Source of the DNA: Entonaema liquescens
Taxonomy: Eukaryota > Ascomycota > Sordariomycetes > Xylariales > Xylariaceae
DNA: 64,000 bases
Assembly (NCBI GenBank): GCA_902805475.1
Contig: CADCSX010000003.1
Span: forward strand, 3,162,001-3,226,000
Direction of reading: 5' to 3'
The notes under the pieces are model-generated. The model worked only from the letters and a program-made list of their open reading frames with translations, did not search any database and had not been told where the DNA came from. Shown here piece after piece: positions 1 to 13,200 of this stretch; position 1 is the first letter of the stretch, and every line of letters begins with the position of its first letter. Position numbers and translations under genes: made by a program.

Positions 1-250
1 GTTTCTATACACACATGTTCAAAGCATCAATTCCTTGAGAGTTAATCTCCCTCCATCATGCATTTGTTCATTTTCACAACAAGTAGTCACGTCACTAGTA
101 TGCATCCGAAGTCAGGAAGATGATCAACGCAGTTACCAACTCAACGTATCGAACTCTTTAACTTTACACAAGTATGGAGAAACGCAAGTATGGGAAAAAG
201 TCAACGTCGCGATAAGCATCGCACTACATCTTCTGCCCAATGATATCAGA

Positions 251-1421
251 TCAGATCATCATTTCCTCAGCTTCAGCTTCAGCTCCATCCTCTACCACTC
301 TGCCTCCTTCCTCTCCGTTAGGTCCTCTCTGGCGCACCACATAGAAAAGCCAGTCGTCGGATACCGCCTCTGCCTCTCCCTGCAGCTGCCATATACCCAA
401 GAGCGTCCTCGGTCCGCCTTCCAGCTTGTGAGAGTCTTCATTGTCGATAATCCATTCATCCACGCTGTCGAAGGTCCAGTGTTTGACAGGCAATTTGTAC
501 TTGTCCCACTGGTTGAAGTGCGTCGGGAGCACCGCGTTCTGGTTGTTGTGGTCGAGTCCGCCAAAACTGTTGATCCACTGGCTGAAGTCGTCGTGGCGAT
601 CCATGAGATCCGTCCAATCCTGCATAGCCGCAGGGCTCACGTGTTCCACCGTTTCCAGGGTCAGCGGACCGCGGGCAGTCAACAGGTCCTCCGCGAAAGC
701 CAGGAGCTTGCGAAGCTTGGGACCTCGCTGGTTGTTCTTGAAGATTCGGTAGAGGCCAGGGCCGTTGAAGGGGCAGTCTCGGGGAGTGAACGCGAATCGG
801 GTGTCGGATCGTACCTTGATACCCCAGGTGTACTTGATGATGATGAGACGCAGGCAGTAGTTAGCCAGTTCATTCATACCAAGAGTCACGGCAGCATTCC
901 AAAGCGCCTCGGTTTTGGGTTTCTCGCTGCTGAACGTGGCATCGTTCCCACTGGCAGTATCTGTCAGCCTTCCGAGATAGCACCACTGGATAATCTGCCT
1001 CCAGATCATCCTATCCTGATGGCTACTCTCGCCAAAGCTTAGCCAAATGGCAGAGACGTCCTTTCCGCGTTGTTCGATGGCGTCTTTGACGACGGGAGAC
1101 CAGAAGCAGAGCAAGTTGGTGTGGCAGAACAAGTAGTCGCTGGGCCGCACATAGTTGGGGGGGTAAACTTCCATTGGATTCCCAATGCGAATTACTTGGT
1201 GGTCTGCGGATGCCAAGCTATTTTTTTGCGTGAGCTTTATTAATTTGCTGGTGGTCACAGGATCGTTAGGGGTGACGCTGTACTTACATTAACCCAACTA
1301 TCTGGGAGTGTTGGAAGAGCTCACCGTTGATTTCACATTGTGCCTTCAAGCCATACGAGCATGCTTCACAAGTGCAGTAGCGGATGAGGTCAGAACCCTT
1401 CGGGAATTCAAATTCATCCAT
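251..1421 (-). CDS. BTB/POZ-like protein, two exons
   Basis: Exon 1 runs 1421-1288 and exon 2 1247-251, with a 40-nt intron (GTAAGT donor, CCTAAC branch, CCAG acceptor); the joined frame codes 376 residues. I placed the start at the ATG at 1421 because the long exon alone opens only with GTG. The middle (about residues 85-190) resembles a degenerate fungal BTB fold: a strand-rich segment, the run CHTNLLCFWSPVVKDAI, then a helical end with ALWNAAVTLGMNELANYC like the BTB 'A-x-x-y-x-x-x-x-L' helix. The C-terminus is acidic and rich in Ala/Glu. BTB proteins often recruit substrates to cullin-3, and a cullin-3 gene lies 37 kb away, but nothing links the two beyond that. The fold assignment is by eye; the function is unknown. 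Confidence 0.6.
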
Positions 1422-4400
1422 CTTGAATGCTGATGACAAAGCAGTCTAGGCAGGTGATACCTATACGTGCGAAATGAATGCAAGTGCTGGGTGCAGGATG
1501 GTTGAGTCGAGTGCCGGGAAGGAGGCGATCAGAGGGAAAGAAACTTTTCAGAAAGGATGATGTCTTTGGTCGGATGGGTACCTGCCTGGATGATTGACTG
1601 CCTAGCAGAATATGAACAGAAGTCAGAACTTGAAGGAGTCCTCATACAACGAGAGTTATTCAGAGAAGGAGGCTCTGTTAATTGTTGCAGAAGGGAATGG
1701 AAGACGCGAGACAAGATTGGATGCGCTTCGATAAAGAAGATTGAAGATGGGAAGGTAGAAGATGGTTAGAAGTGGGATGGTTGAATGAGATTATAAAATC
1801 TTCCACAAGGTATCGTGCGCCTTCACCTATCGCTCCTTCTTGGTCTTGTAAGTGCAACTGCTGATAAAACTCTAGAAGGATGGTAACTTGGGTGACTAGT
1901 AAAGAGATAAAAAGACTCAGGTACAAACCACAAAACTAGCACCTGCATGAACAAAGATGCAAAGGAGGTCTAGGAGACAGGTACCAAATGGGTCCAGGGC
2001 AGATAAGGTAAGAGGTTTTAAATCGAGCCTCTATCCTTGTAGTTGCTGTCCTCTGTTTAAGGATTTGTGACCATTTCGATTTCGATTCACAAATCGCGTC
2101 TTAGTGGGAGTACCACACACTTAGCGAATTACATGGGTTCACCTTGGTAGACTGGGAAAGAGCATATATAAAACTCCTTATCTTGTTCACCTACAGTGGT
2201 CCTAGCGCTACTTCCTTCCGTTATGTTTGGCTGCCACCCGTATCAGACCGGGCATGTGGTCCCCTAAAGGGTATGAGGCTCTGGCGCCCATGGGGAAGTC
2301 GCATGGGCAACCAATTGGCTGGAAGGGGCGCCTTCCCCGATGGGGCAATAACTAGGAAACAACCTAGATATCAATTACGAATCTCTAGTGGGAAGTCGGC
2401 AGGTGGAAGGAAGTCACTTAGGGAGCTCTAGCCCTACCAAGTACCCTAAGGGGAGACCTTGTACCATAGCACGAGACAAGTAGAACCATCCCATTTCCAT
2501 ATGGCTCCTAGAGGAAGGTACGAAACAAGGGGCTTTAAGCTCATGGCCCAAGCACTAGCGTATTCATGAAATAAGAAAGCAGCAAAGGTACCTACCTACC
2601 TAGGACCTTCATTACCTATGTACTTCACGCAAACAGAGTATCCTGTATTTTCCAACATAACTAATGCATTGCAATGCCAATATTCATCAACCACCGTAGT
2701 TGTCAAAGCTTGACTCGAAGAAGCTATCCATAATTACTGCCCTTGATGATTAGTCCTTTTTAAAAGACCCTAAGTCACTTGAAAACTAAACATTAACCCG
2801 GCCATATAAATTAGTATCAATAATGTGAACGAGGGAGCAATGAATACTAAGGTTTCTAATAAATGGCAAGTTTACAACCCATTTTTGATCGTCTGGGTCG
2901 AAAGCTAGCTACGGGTACTCTGTAAATTGAATTTGTCTTCCATGTTATGACATGAGAAACGAGTTCAATCTTGATACGCGGCCAACGGGAGATGGAATAT
3001 ATACCTACAGGCGCATTATGCAATGAATTTCAATCAAGGGCCGATTAATAACTTTGGCAGAGAAAGACAAGAGGCACTAACCAAAGGATAATAATGAGAG
3101 CCCCAGCTCCTAATCAGGTGTATTCAACTAGGGTATCATCTAACTTATGCCCTTCCATAACGGATAGGTATATCCTTTGACACGCATGGCGGTAGCCAAA
3201 TCAGACCGTTTCTGGGCCTTAATTTCATAATCATAACAATTGCATAGCTAGTATGAGTTCATGTCTCGAGATTCCCTACGTTGTTCTACTTCGATTATCA
3301 AACTCATGACTAGGTACCTAGGTATATTATCGTCCAGAAAATAGAGAATTAAGACAATAACTATCGATGGTATAAAGAGCATGGACCCGAATATAATGAA
3401 GGGCTGCTGTACGTCGCCTTCAACTGGTATTGTGCCCTGGATTATTATCCCCCGAGGCTCTACCTCCATCGCCAATACTTTTGAAGTTACCTTGACCCTG
3501 CCTGCTATTACTCACCACATCTATTTCCTGATGAATTTCGCTCACGCATTGAGGCTTCTCCCCCCATCTACTGACCTTCAAGTCCTTAGGATTTTCATAG
3601 CACCCACACACAACATATTTCCTTCTATATTCGAGATTACCTACCAAATTTCGGTGCGGCTTGCGATCACGGAGGACACTCACAAAATTCTTTTAAAACA
3701 GTTACTAGTACGCGGCTTTCTTCAGACTTCATTCCCCCACAGAAAGGCCATACCTCCAATCCCAAGTTCCTGCATCCTCAATATATGGAAAACATTCCAC
3801 TAATGATACCCCCCTTCCTCGCACGGTGTACCCCGGCACATACCGTCGGCCGTAAAGACCCACTCGGCCCCGCGTTTGAGCCGCGCGGCGTGCGGGGCCG
3901 AGAACCGCTACCTAAAACGTGCACGGACTCGCGGCCGATGGTGCGGACCGCGTAAAACTAGATTCTCCATAGGAAAGAAGCTTCTTAGATCCAGGTACTG
4001 TTGACAACTTCCAAGCTATATTCGTATTTGCGGAGGTAGGGAAGTTAGTTTGACGTTGTTTCATTTATCTTATGTTCTTTATGCCGCTCAATTGTTTTCT
4101 CCTATTCCTTATTAGCAGTAAAAGAACGCGACTGTTCAATTAGTTAAGCCTTCTCCAGATCCCACATAGTGATTATCGAAGTAGCCCTCCAAGTTTTCAT
4201 AAAAATTACTGATACACCAGGCGTACGATTCAAAACCAGTAGACACATTAGCATTATCGAATAGGCCTAGTACATGATACTCACCTTCCACAATCACAGC
4301 ACATAAGCAATTAAGGTACAATTATTGTGCGCATCGCAATTTGCACTTCATATTACTAAGTAGCTACGTAACATAGCCCTTAGAACACCAGAGGGTTTTG

Positions 4401-5444
4401 TAAAGGGTATCATCCACCACCCCCCCTGGAGCGCAAGTAAAAATCCTCTGCGTCCACAACAGCAAACCTCTAGGGACCAGATGTCAAAAGCAGAAGGAAA
4501 CTAATGTACAAACTGGTAGCAAGATGGCCAAGCTAATGAGTCCTGCACTCAAAACAAGAGTGGGAAGGTACAACCGTGTTGAAAACCACGAGCCCCGACG
4601 CCTGATCCCGTAATACCTGGAAAACAACGTGGGCCCTGATCTAGTTTTACAACTAACCCCTTCCCGTATCTGCAGTCAATCTGGTCTCCTGACGTCTGCG
4701 ACGCAATGTTACTCTTCACCAAATCTTCGTGCACGTCGCCCATAGTGCATCTCATCAACTGCATGTCTCCTAGCGTAGTTCCGTAAATAGTACGGCTTCA
4801 TCTGGGGCGAGAGTTTTGCGGGTTCTCATGCCGAAAAAAAAAAAAAAGTTCCGGAATGCATAAAGAAAAACAAGGAAATCGTAGTAGCAGGTAGTGTGGA
4901 TCGTGATGGATCGCGATCATATCGGACGTAGTACTCCTCGCGTTATCGAGAAAGCATCGAAATCGTAGAAAACGGCAATGTGACTCGTAGGAAATAAGTG
5001 ATTCGTGAGTGGGCACCCCTCGGAATGGAGGTGCAGAACAGAATGTCTCGAGGTTGAGGACTTGAGAGCCTAAGCTTCGGTTCCTGTCGAAAAAACAGGT
5101 CGGGTGTCTGAAGGAAAAAAGACCAGACGCCAGACCCCTTAAACCATACGCCATGCTGATAACACATAACGAGAATTAAATCAAGGCGCCGGCCAATGAG
5201 CAGATTAGATACCGGATCCAACATAGCTCAGGGCAATGCAACCGGCCGGTATGCTATGCAAATGCCTGTCTAATGCTGAAACGTAAAAAGGGGTATAATA
5301 AAAACAACGTTGACTCAAATCAAGTAAGCGAGTCGAAAATGAGGAGTTAAAAAGATTAATGAAGGCGGTGAGACAAAGGATCAATGAGAAAAAGACAGTA
5401 GTGTCAGGTAGGTTTGGCCTAAAAGGGGCCAGTAGGTAGGTTAT
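1422..5444. other. Intergenic spacer without a convincing gene
   Basis: About 4 kb. Open frames here are short, overlap on both strands and carry no motif I recognise. It holds a GC-rich hairpin at 3863-3902, several CCTAGG/GGTACC clusters (for example near 2590-2620), and an A-run near 4835. The part next to 5444 should contain the 3' UTR of the Cdc25 gene. Confidence 0.6.
3863..3902. repeat. GC-rich perfect hairpin
   Basis: Arms of 11 bases at 3863-3873 and 3892-3902 are exact reverse complements (CTCGGCCCCGC and GCGGGGCCGAG). The 18-base loop itself holds the self-complementary CCGCGCGG at 3881-3888. The surrounding roughly 120 bases are strongly GC-rich inside an A/T-rich spacer. No gene adjoins it directly. 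It may be a remnant of a mobile element end or a structured transcript. Confidence 0.6.
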
Positions 5445-7281
5445 TTAGAAAGATGCCATGCGGCGAGCAGGCGATCTGTTGTTGCCAAGGATTGGTGAGT
5501 TGCCAATCATCATGACTGGAGACGGGTGTTCGTACCGTCGTTCAGGAGCAGTAGGCGAAGCTTGAACCATCGATTCCCGATGTCCAAAAGCAAAGGTCTT
5601 GGCTCTACCCAGACCTTTGCGCTTCTGTTGAAGCTTGCCTAATTCGCGCTCACATGTTCTAGCATGTTCCTCGGCACCCATTTCCACATAGGCCTGAGGA
5701 TAGCATCGTTCACGGTTTTCGATGAAGAACTCGCTATATCCACCGTCGAGGATATAGACTTCCGGGTATGTAAGATGCGGGTAGTACTCAGCATTAACCA
5801 TGCGGTCAGATGCGCGGATGTGGCGGGCCATCATCGGCGCACGGCAAGCAGAATATTCACAGTGAAAAATCAAAAGGGTCTTCCCGTCCATAGGATTCTC
5901 AAACAGGTGCTTGGCGAGAAGGTCCTTGTCGTTGTAGTTGACGGCAGCGTCAATATGGCCTCCCTCATACTCATACTCAAATCGACAATCAATCACCATC
6001 TTCTGCGTGTAAACATCGTTGAATTTACCATCTAAAACGTCGAGGAAAGTATCTCTCGAAATTCTTGGGATGTTGTCGTTCTCGCCGTCGGGGTAGAAAT
6101 GAGGTAGAATCGGGTCTTGGGATTCCTCAACGTCCATTACAGATTGCAAAGTACTTTGAGGAAGATGCTCTTCGGAGCTCGACTTCATAACATCACCTGG
6201 ACTATCAAACATGCTGATCGACCGGCGATATTGTCGGCGCGGTCGTGCAAATGGATTCGAGGTTCGGCGGACGTGGCTAGGAACAGGAGAACCGGAACCG
6301 TTACGAATATCTCGGGCTCCGTTGAGGCTCGCGAACTGTGCCTTGGATCGTGAACAGCCAGCATTACCGGGTGTAGGGCTATTCGCCGTGGAGGGTCTCC
6401 GGTCCTGAAGAGGAGAGTCGTCGAAACAATCACTAGGGGACATTGTTGCAGTTGCAGATTGGGGTCCAAAGCGAAAAGCGGAGACCTGGTTCTCCGGGTG
6501 CAACTTGGTAGAGAGGAGGGTGCTAGTAGAATGCCCCTTGGCTCGAGATAGAGACGGTCGACGCAATCCTCGCTTTCGGCTGCTGTATATTTTATTAGTA
6601 TTTTCAAGAGCATAGTAAGGTTCAACATAATATGACCTACTCAAACAAAACCTTGGACGGCTCCAGGCCGGGTTGCCGAGAGGGAGGTATCGGCGACTCC
6701 ATCATAATGTCATCCCCATGCATCCCCTGAGGGGTAGGCGAGGCAACATCGAATGAACTAGAGAATGACTCCTTGTTAGGCATGGGCGAGATATCCATCG
6801 CATCATATCCTCCCAAAGGAGAAGAGGCAACTGGTAGCGGTGGAGTTGTAACGTAACCTTTTAAGATATTAGTATTCAAAGTTCAATTTACAAATATGAA
6901 AGACAGTTTTGTGAACATACCCCGATTGTCAATGGATTCCATCATGTTCGACGTGAAAAGTGCACGACGAGGAGTAGGGAAACGAGGACTAGTTAACCAC
7001 GTCAGTTACCAATTCACCTTCAGCATTTCCTATTTTTCGACCTACCTATCCTCGCTATCGATTCGGAAGTTTTGCGAAAGGTCTGCTGCGAGGCTAGCAG
7101 CGGGAGAAGAACCACGGACAGTCGAATTGAAGTAGTCAGGATTGGATCTGTGCAATTGCTCACGGATAGCAAAGTTATTGGATCCGAAAGGGTTGCGAGA
7201 AGGCATATAGTGACGAGACTGTTGTCCCCAAGCCGGAGTTGGGGTGGGGCGCATGGCCGCCAGAGGCGAAGAGGCATCCAT
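5445..7281 (-). CDS. nimT: M-phase inducer phosphatase Cdc25/NimT, four exons
   Basis: Dual-specificity phosphatase that removes inhibitory phosphates from Cdk1 to start mitosis. Exons: 7281-7046, 6988-6921, 6857-6641, 6582-5445; the joined frame gives 552 residues. Introns have GTAGGT, GTATGT and GTAGGT donors, and the last two have clear TACTAAT-type branch sites. Residues 1-330 are low-complexity, Ser/Pro-rich and likely regulatory. A rhodanese-type catalytic domain follows (about 340-480) with the active-site loop HCEYSACRAP, catalytic Cys415 and Arg421, matching the Cdc25 C-x5-R signature. The YPEVYILDGGYSEFF segment after it is also typical of Cdc25. The C-terminal tail is basic and Ser/Pro-rich. 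I start at the ATG at 7281, an in-frame ATG 51 bases further upstream being less likely. The fungal name is nimT and the yeast name cdc25/MIH1. Confidence 0.93.
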
Positions 7282-10200
7282 GATTGATGAATGACAAAAC
7301 TGAGGATGTATGATAATAATCTTACTCCTCAATGTCTACTTCCGAATACAATCTCCTTATAGGATACGACTGTAATATACCGAGCGCCGTGATTAACGAA
7401 TGCTCCCCGTATTCTATGATGTAAGAAGTTGTATCTAATATCCCAGAAACCAACTCTTGTAAAATTCCTTGAAGGTCCTTGTGTATACCAGGGCGTTTAA
7501 TGGTCGATCGAGATGATGTTTAAGTCTATGGAATTAGGTAGTTTCGTAATCCTGGATTCCAATTGGCGTAGGATTCAGTCGAATTGGACTTAAATGCCGA
7601 ATTTTATGTACAGAGGGAACTAAAAGTTACCAAAATTTTAGTTCTCAGATCTCACCAAAAATTCAATGTGAATACAAATAATATAATACAATCGAAATGC
7701 AGATTCAATAGTCCAGGTGCGATCACGCGCAGATTGCGGGATTCAAGAATCGCGGGGTGAAGCTATATCCAAGTAACTTTCAAGACGTACCTTGTGCAGC
7801 TGAACTGCAAATGTTAGAATTGCCTAAATAGGAAGGTCGGCTGCTTTTCAGGTGTAAGTAAGAAGTAGATGATGCACGGCTATGGCTATCCTCTAGCATG
7901 CGCAGAAGTCAATTGCTTAATCGGCGTGGCGAATTGATCGTTTTAAAGTCTATCCGTGCAAGTTCTCGAATAAAATCCCTAGGCTGGTAAAAACGGGTGA
8001 ACTTTGTAGATCAGATCTGATCAAGATCGTCCCGTCTAAACGACACCGAGATGAACACTTCGTTATATCGGAACACGTCTTACCCCTAAGAGACGTGAAT
8101 TAAACTTGTCGTAGAAAGCGTCACCTAGGTGTTGTTGAGAAAGGGACGTCGACTTTAAGAGGTCGGCTGCAGGAGGAAAGAAGTGAAAGTGAAAAAAGGT
8201 AGAAGGGGTTTTGATGCTTTTTGTTCTCTAGCTGACGGTTTGCAGAAGCCGGTAGCCAGTTAGTGTGGAGAAATTCAGTTACAACGGTGGTTGCGAGGTA
8301 ACGCAGCCTGTCCTAGGCTTGCGCACCCAATCCCAGTGTCGGACAGCCTTTTTCAGTGCCCACTAGCTCTCCGTCGCCAGGGCAATCCAGTGGGTGCTCG
8401 CCGTTGCCCAGGTTGCCTTGTAGCTGAATGTGGCAGTTACCAGGTACCTAAATGCCCTACTCACTGTTTTAGCCGCCAAGACGCCAGGGTCCCAAGTGGG
8501 ATTGGTTCCATTGGTGGGACGGCGGGGCGCTAAAATTGCACTAGAAGCTATTCTTTGTAGCAAGAAACGTGTGAGTTGGTTACATCATACCTAGCAACCA
8601 GCAAGCTTTAGCGGTGAATGCCCTGTAAGCCTTGTATTTCTGCTCATATTCTGTCAATTCCGTCCATTTTAGTACTGTACATACATAGTATCTCGGGTCC
8701 TGAGATTCACAAACCTCCATTTTAACCCATTCACGTACATGACCAAGCAAAGCCTTGTTTGTTCTATTTGCAGCAGCATATGCAGATCATGGACCCAGGA
8801 CTTGGATTGCTTACCCTCTTAACACGAGCTGAATAGGTTCATTTGGTATATACTTATATACACTGCGATCAGAATGTGTACATACCTACATTCATATCTA
8901 ATATATCCATCTGTATTCAATTTCATACATCCCTGGGCTAGGTATGCTAATAATCGAGATCCCACAGCGAAAAGCTATCGGATCAAGCTTAACTGAGACA
9001 AGTTCTTCCGGTCGGGTGCTAGATCATCCATCGTCAGACATGTTCATCCGAGTGAATAGCGAGCTTGGAATCAAGTACATAGTCCTATCTATGGTCACTT
9101 GTACAAAAGAGGTATAATACGCGGAAACGTGCCGTCGCTAAAATACCGTCGCTACCGTTCCTCTCACCACCAAACATTTTAATTATATTGAATACTTGAG
9201 GTACCTACACAGCTACAGTCACTCCATCATCTTACTATTCATCTCACCATTCATCTCATCCTTATATGCAATTGGCAGCTACCCGAGGTTAAACACCGCA
9301 TTTATATCCATACGATAATGCATCCAAATATCATGCATACAATAACTTAGTTTCCGCCTTAAACCTGCTCGGCGATCAATCTTGCAGATATTTCGTACCT
9401 CATACATGCTTTAAAACACCAGAAGGACGTATTCGTCCTCCAGTTTGGGAAACACCCTGGCCTGTGACGAATGCATCTGTTTGTATGCGCATACGGGCCC
9501 ACCAATGAATTCTCAGCGTTTGGCTATTAGCCCTGGTATCAATTACAAGGTTCTAGAGGCTGAGACGAGCTATTCGAACGGAAGTTTCGAAAAAATCTCC
9601 TCAGAACACACCATGGTCGTCAGCCTTCTACGGAATAACTCGACTATATTTCTCTAATGTATTTCAAGTAGTGTCGTCACTTTACCCGACAAGTTAGATT
9701 GTTAGGTCTTGATTCGAGGTAGGTTCAAGGTAGAAAGCCTCGGTGGCTGCAATGAAGATAACATTTGCCCGGAACAGCTCACTTAACCAGGGGAATGAGG
9801 CTGTCTTGGCCCAGATTAGCTGATTCACAACCACGTTTATACCATGTCTGATTACTTCTCGAGGTCTCGGTTCTTTTATAAAGATAGATTACCAGATGTC
9901 CGCCAGGGCAGTTTACGACTCGACTTTCTGCGCTAAACTAAATGACAAAAATTGGCTGGTTGAGCAAATGGTACTATACGGCCAGACAGCTTATAGATGA
10001 ACCCTGTCTCTACGGTACCATTTTGCTTACTGGGCTGATTCTTCAAATCCGTTATGATTTGCCGGTAGTCGGACCCGCGTCTCCGAGCATCTTAAGCCGA
10101 GCACCAATACGCCGTCAGGTAACGCAATTATGTTACCCCAGATCTTGTGCGCCCTCGAAGAACCATGTAGCTCAAAAGAGACCAATGCATGCTATAACGG

Positions 10201-13200
10201 ATATTCTGTTTCGAATATAGGTATAATTGGCATCGTGCTTCTACCGGATACAAGCACTACATAACTTCGATGGAGCTTCCAACGGGTGTCGGGGTTCCAC
10301 GATAATACAGTGCGCTGAAGGATCTTCCGGGGCTTCATTGCTTTATTACCTAGCCTCTGACGGTTGCTACGGTGCTTGCAGCAATAAGCACAACCCTAGT
10401 TTGCTATACGCATGGGTTACCGTCGCCCACTTTGTAGGTATGTATTACTATGTGTTGGGGCCTGTTGAGCGAGAAACTGGCAGGGAACCATCTTCCAGGC
10501 TGCACCGATAAGTAATAAGTAATCGGTATCTTTCGCTTTTCGCTGGGCTAGTCCTTGAAGCTGCTTTTCAGTCTAGACAGTATTGACAACAAGTGGGTGA
10601 GCTGATGGTGTGCTTTTTACAACATGGAAATGATACTCATTATCAATCCTGGGCTCACCTGCGGCGTGTCCGGTAGCGATTGGACTTAGCAAGCGTGAGC
10701 CCCATTAGTCCATTATGAAAATTTGAACCTCACCGACGCTTACGGTGCTATGGTCGCAGGCCAGCGGACGTACTGTACGACGATGTGGAGGAACTAGGTA
10801 GCTCTAGATCTTTTAAAACCTTCCAACACCCCTTACGCTTGAGCCTCACTCGGGGAAATTATTTTTCACAAGCTCAAATTGAGGTAACGAAGCCTTAATT
10901 TGAAGTCTTAAAAGGGGTTCTTGGTTTATTTACTTGATATCCAATCTTCTTACCCAATTGTTGGATCCGTCCATCTCTACGGCAACGAGAAGCCCTGGAT
11001 AATATCGCTTGAAGAATAAATTAATTGCAGCACTGACCCAAAGCCACCAGAAGCCATTTTTAAAACCTGGGGACGCTCCGGATTTATCTGTCGGCTCCCT
11101 TTGTTCGCTTTTTGAACAACGATAGGATACAAAATCGATAGTATGTGGACCATCTTCGATCGCACATTGAGGACTACGATCTCCTAGCTCGTGGCAGACG
11201 TCATGTACACGTTCCTACAAAAGGCAGGATCTTCGTGGCCGCTGTCTAGCTTGCATACATACTCGCAACCGAACTATCGTCATAGTCGCTAAATGGTTTC
11301 GCACCAGCGCTTTTGGATGGGAAACCCGGTCGGAAACATATGCAAGCAGATACGCTACAAAAGCCGACGTCTTGCTACAAACCAGACCTAAAGGTATTGA
11401 GATCTTGATTACTTGTTGGTTTATTTACATTTCATACATATTCGGGTGCTGTCGTACTTGACCGCCTTCGGATGACCTGCATAACTTTGCGGCAGCACGC
11501 ATGATAAAGCGAATCACAGGCGGCCCGGGAAAGAAAACAACTTTAAGATCCAATAAGATGGCTAGATTGTGTTGCCGACCTCGCGCTTACTTTCGCCGAG
11601 CTCACGGCGCCTATCTAGTGAGACACTTTCAGCTGTTGCAAAAAGAAGTCCTACATCCAAACTAAGTAATCCCTTAGATAACAAAACCTTTTAATCTAGA
11701 ACACCTTGAAGCCACTAGCGATTCGCAAAGTCAGGACTCAGGAGAATAAGCGGCTATTTGTAATGAGACAACACATGGTGCCATCCTCTATTTAACAGGA
11801 CCCATCAGCCGTTTAATACCACTGTGATCAAATAAGTGTGTGATTCAGACTGCACGGGCTTGTTTGATATCTAGCAAGGGGGGGGTTAACCCAACCCATA
11901 AGTGTCCGCCGAGATGCGGAGATGGGAAATGGGAGATGGGAGATGGGAAGAAAGAGGGGTTGTTTAACAGGTACAAGAAGTAAACACTACGAACGCGCAA
12001 GCTCGCGTGTCACTGTAAACATTTTACCCATGTCGATTCACGATATCACGAGGGGGAGCTAAGCTTCAAAGAGCTTAAAGTAAGCTGCGGGCAGAAAAAA
12101 GGACCAGGGGAGCTTTGGGAAAGCTCGGATCTCCAGAGTTGCATTTTTCGAAATCCTACGCCAACCTTGCAGCCCTGGGCCGTCTGGGAACTCTGGGCCA
12201 GCCAGATGCGATCGACTTAATAATTACGCTCCCTCCCTGAACCAGTAACGGCTAGACCAAGGCTCATCGATTGGCCCGTTTCGAACGGACCTCAATTCAC
12301 ACAGCCAGCCCATCTCACCTGACTGCCACAGCCTCTGAAACGACCGAGTCCATGCGAATGGGTCGTAGACAATCGGAAAGAAAATCCTGTTTAGCGTTCT
12401 TCTAACACGAAATAATACGTACAGCAGTCCTCCGTTTGAGCCTCGTGCATCGTCATCGGGTCTAATGCACCCTTAACCCTTAACCCATTTATTCCGAGCG
12501 CGGTAGCTAAGGTCCATATATCTGCAGCACCGGCCGGTTTAGTTTATATGCCTCATCTTTGACGTTAGTTTTTTTTTTTTTCTTTTTTCCAAGACATTGC
12601 AATTCTATAGAACCGTATAAAATATAATAGGCTATTAAATCATCAAATCCTTCACAGGTATGAATTTTTCCAGCTCACCGGTCAGTTCGGTTCCTTTAGG
12701 ATTCGGGAATCCTTATCGAATGCGCCGTTTGATCACATGCCGACAGGATTCGGTTACCAACGTAAACGTAGGCTGCATCTGAAAGAGTATGATTCATGCG
12801 CGAAGGCGCAGATGCCTGTGGCTCTACTGCATTTTGACAGGTTATAGTGGTATGATTTTCATGTGCCATACTATCCAGAGCCTCAAGTAGCTACAAAGTT
12901 TCCTGTGAGCATACTAAGGCGAACCTAGCACCTCAACTCCACTACCACTAAACACTGTTTCCTTGAAGTGTATGCCTGTTCATGTTTCAGATGACTTAGC
13001 CGGGGAAATAGAGTAGCGTATAGTTCTCAAGAGAAGGCTCGGATATTATTATTCAACATTCCAGTTGATACAACAAGGCTACATTGACCAATCATATTAG
13101 TCGTAATAGATACCAATGCTTAGAGAAACAACTGGGCGACCAACTGATATAGCCATAACCAAGATGTATCATAATCTTTATGATCACGTAGTTAATGGAA

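Noticed and set aside
35..1042. Long plus-strand frame opposite the BTB-like gene
   Set aside because: Complement shadow: its residues mirror the minus-strand gene, which has a consistent intron and domain-like composition.
2144..2431. GC-richer frame in the first spacer
   Set aside because: No motif and several short palindromes explain the composition better than coding.
3381..3803. Plus-strand frame of 140 codons in the first spacer
   Set aside because: No domain, overlapped by minus-strand frames of similar quality, A/T-driven composition.
9942..10511. Two same-frame stretches that could be one gene
   Set aside because: Separated by stops, no splice pair joins them well, no hydrophobic or motif pattern, and the residue composition looks random.
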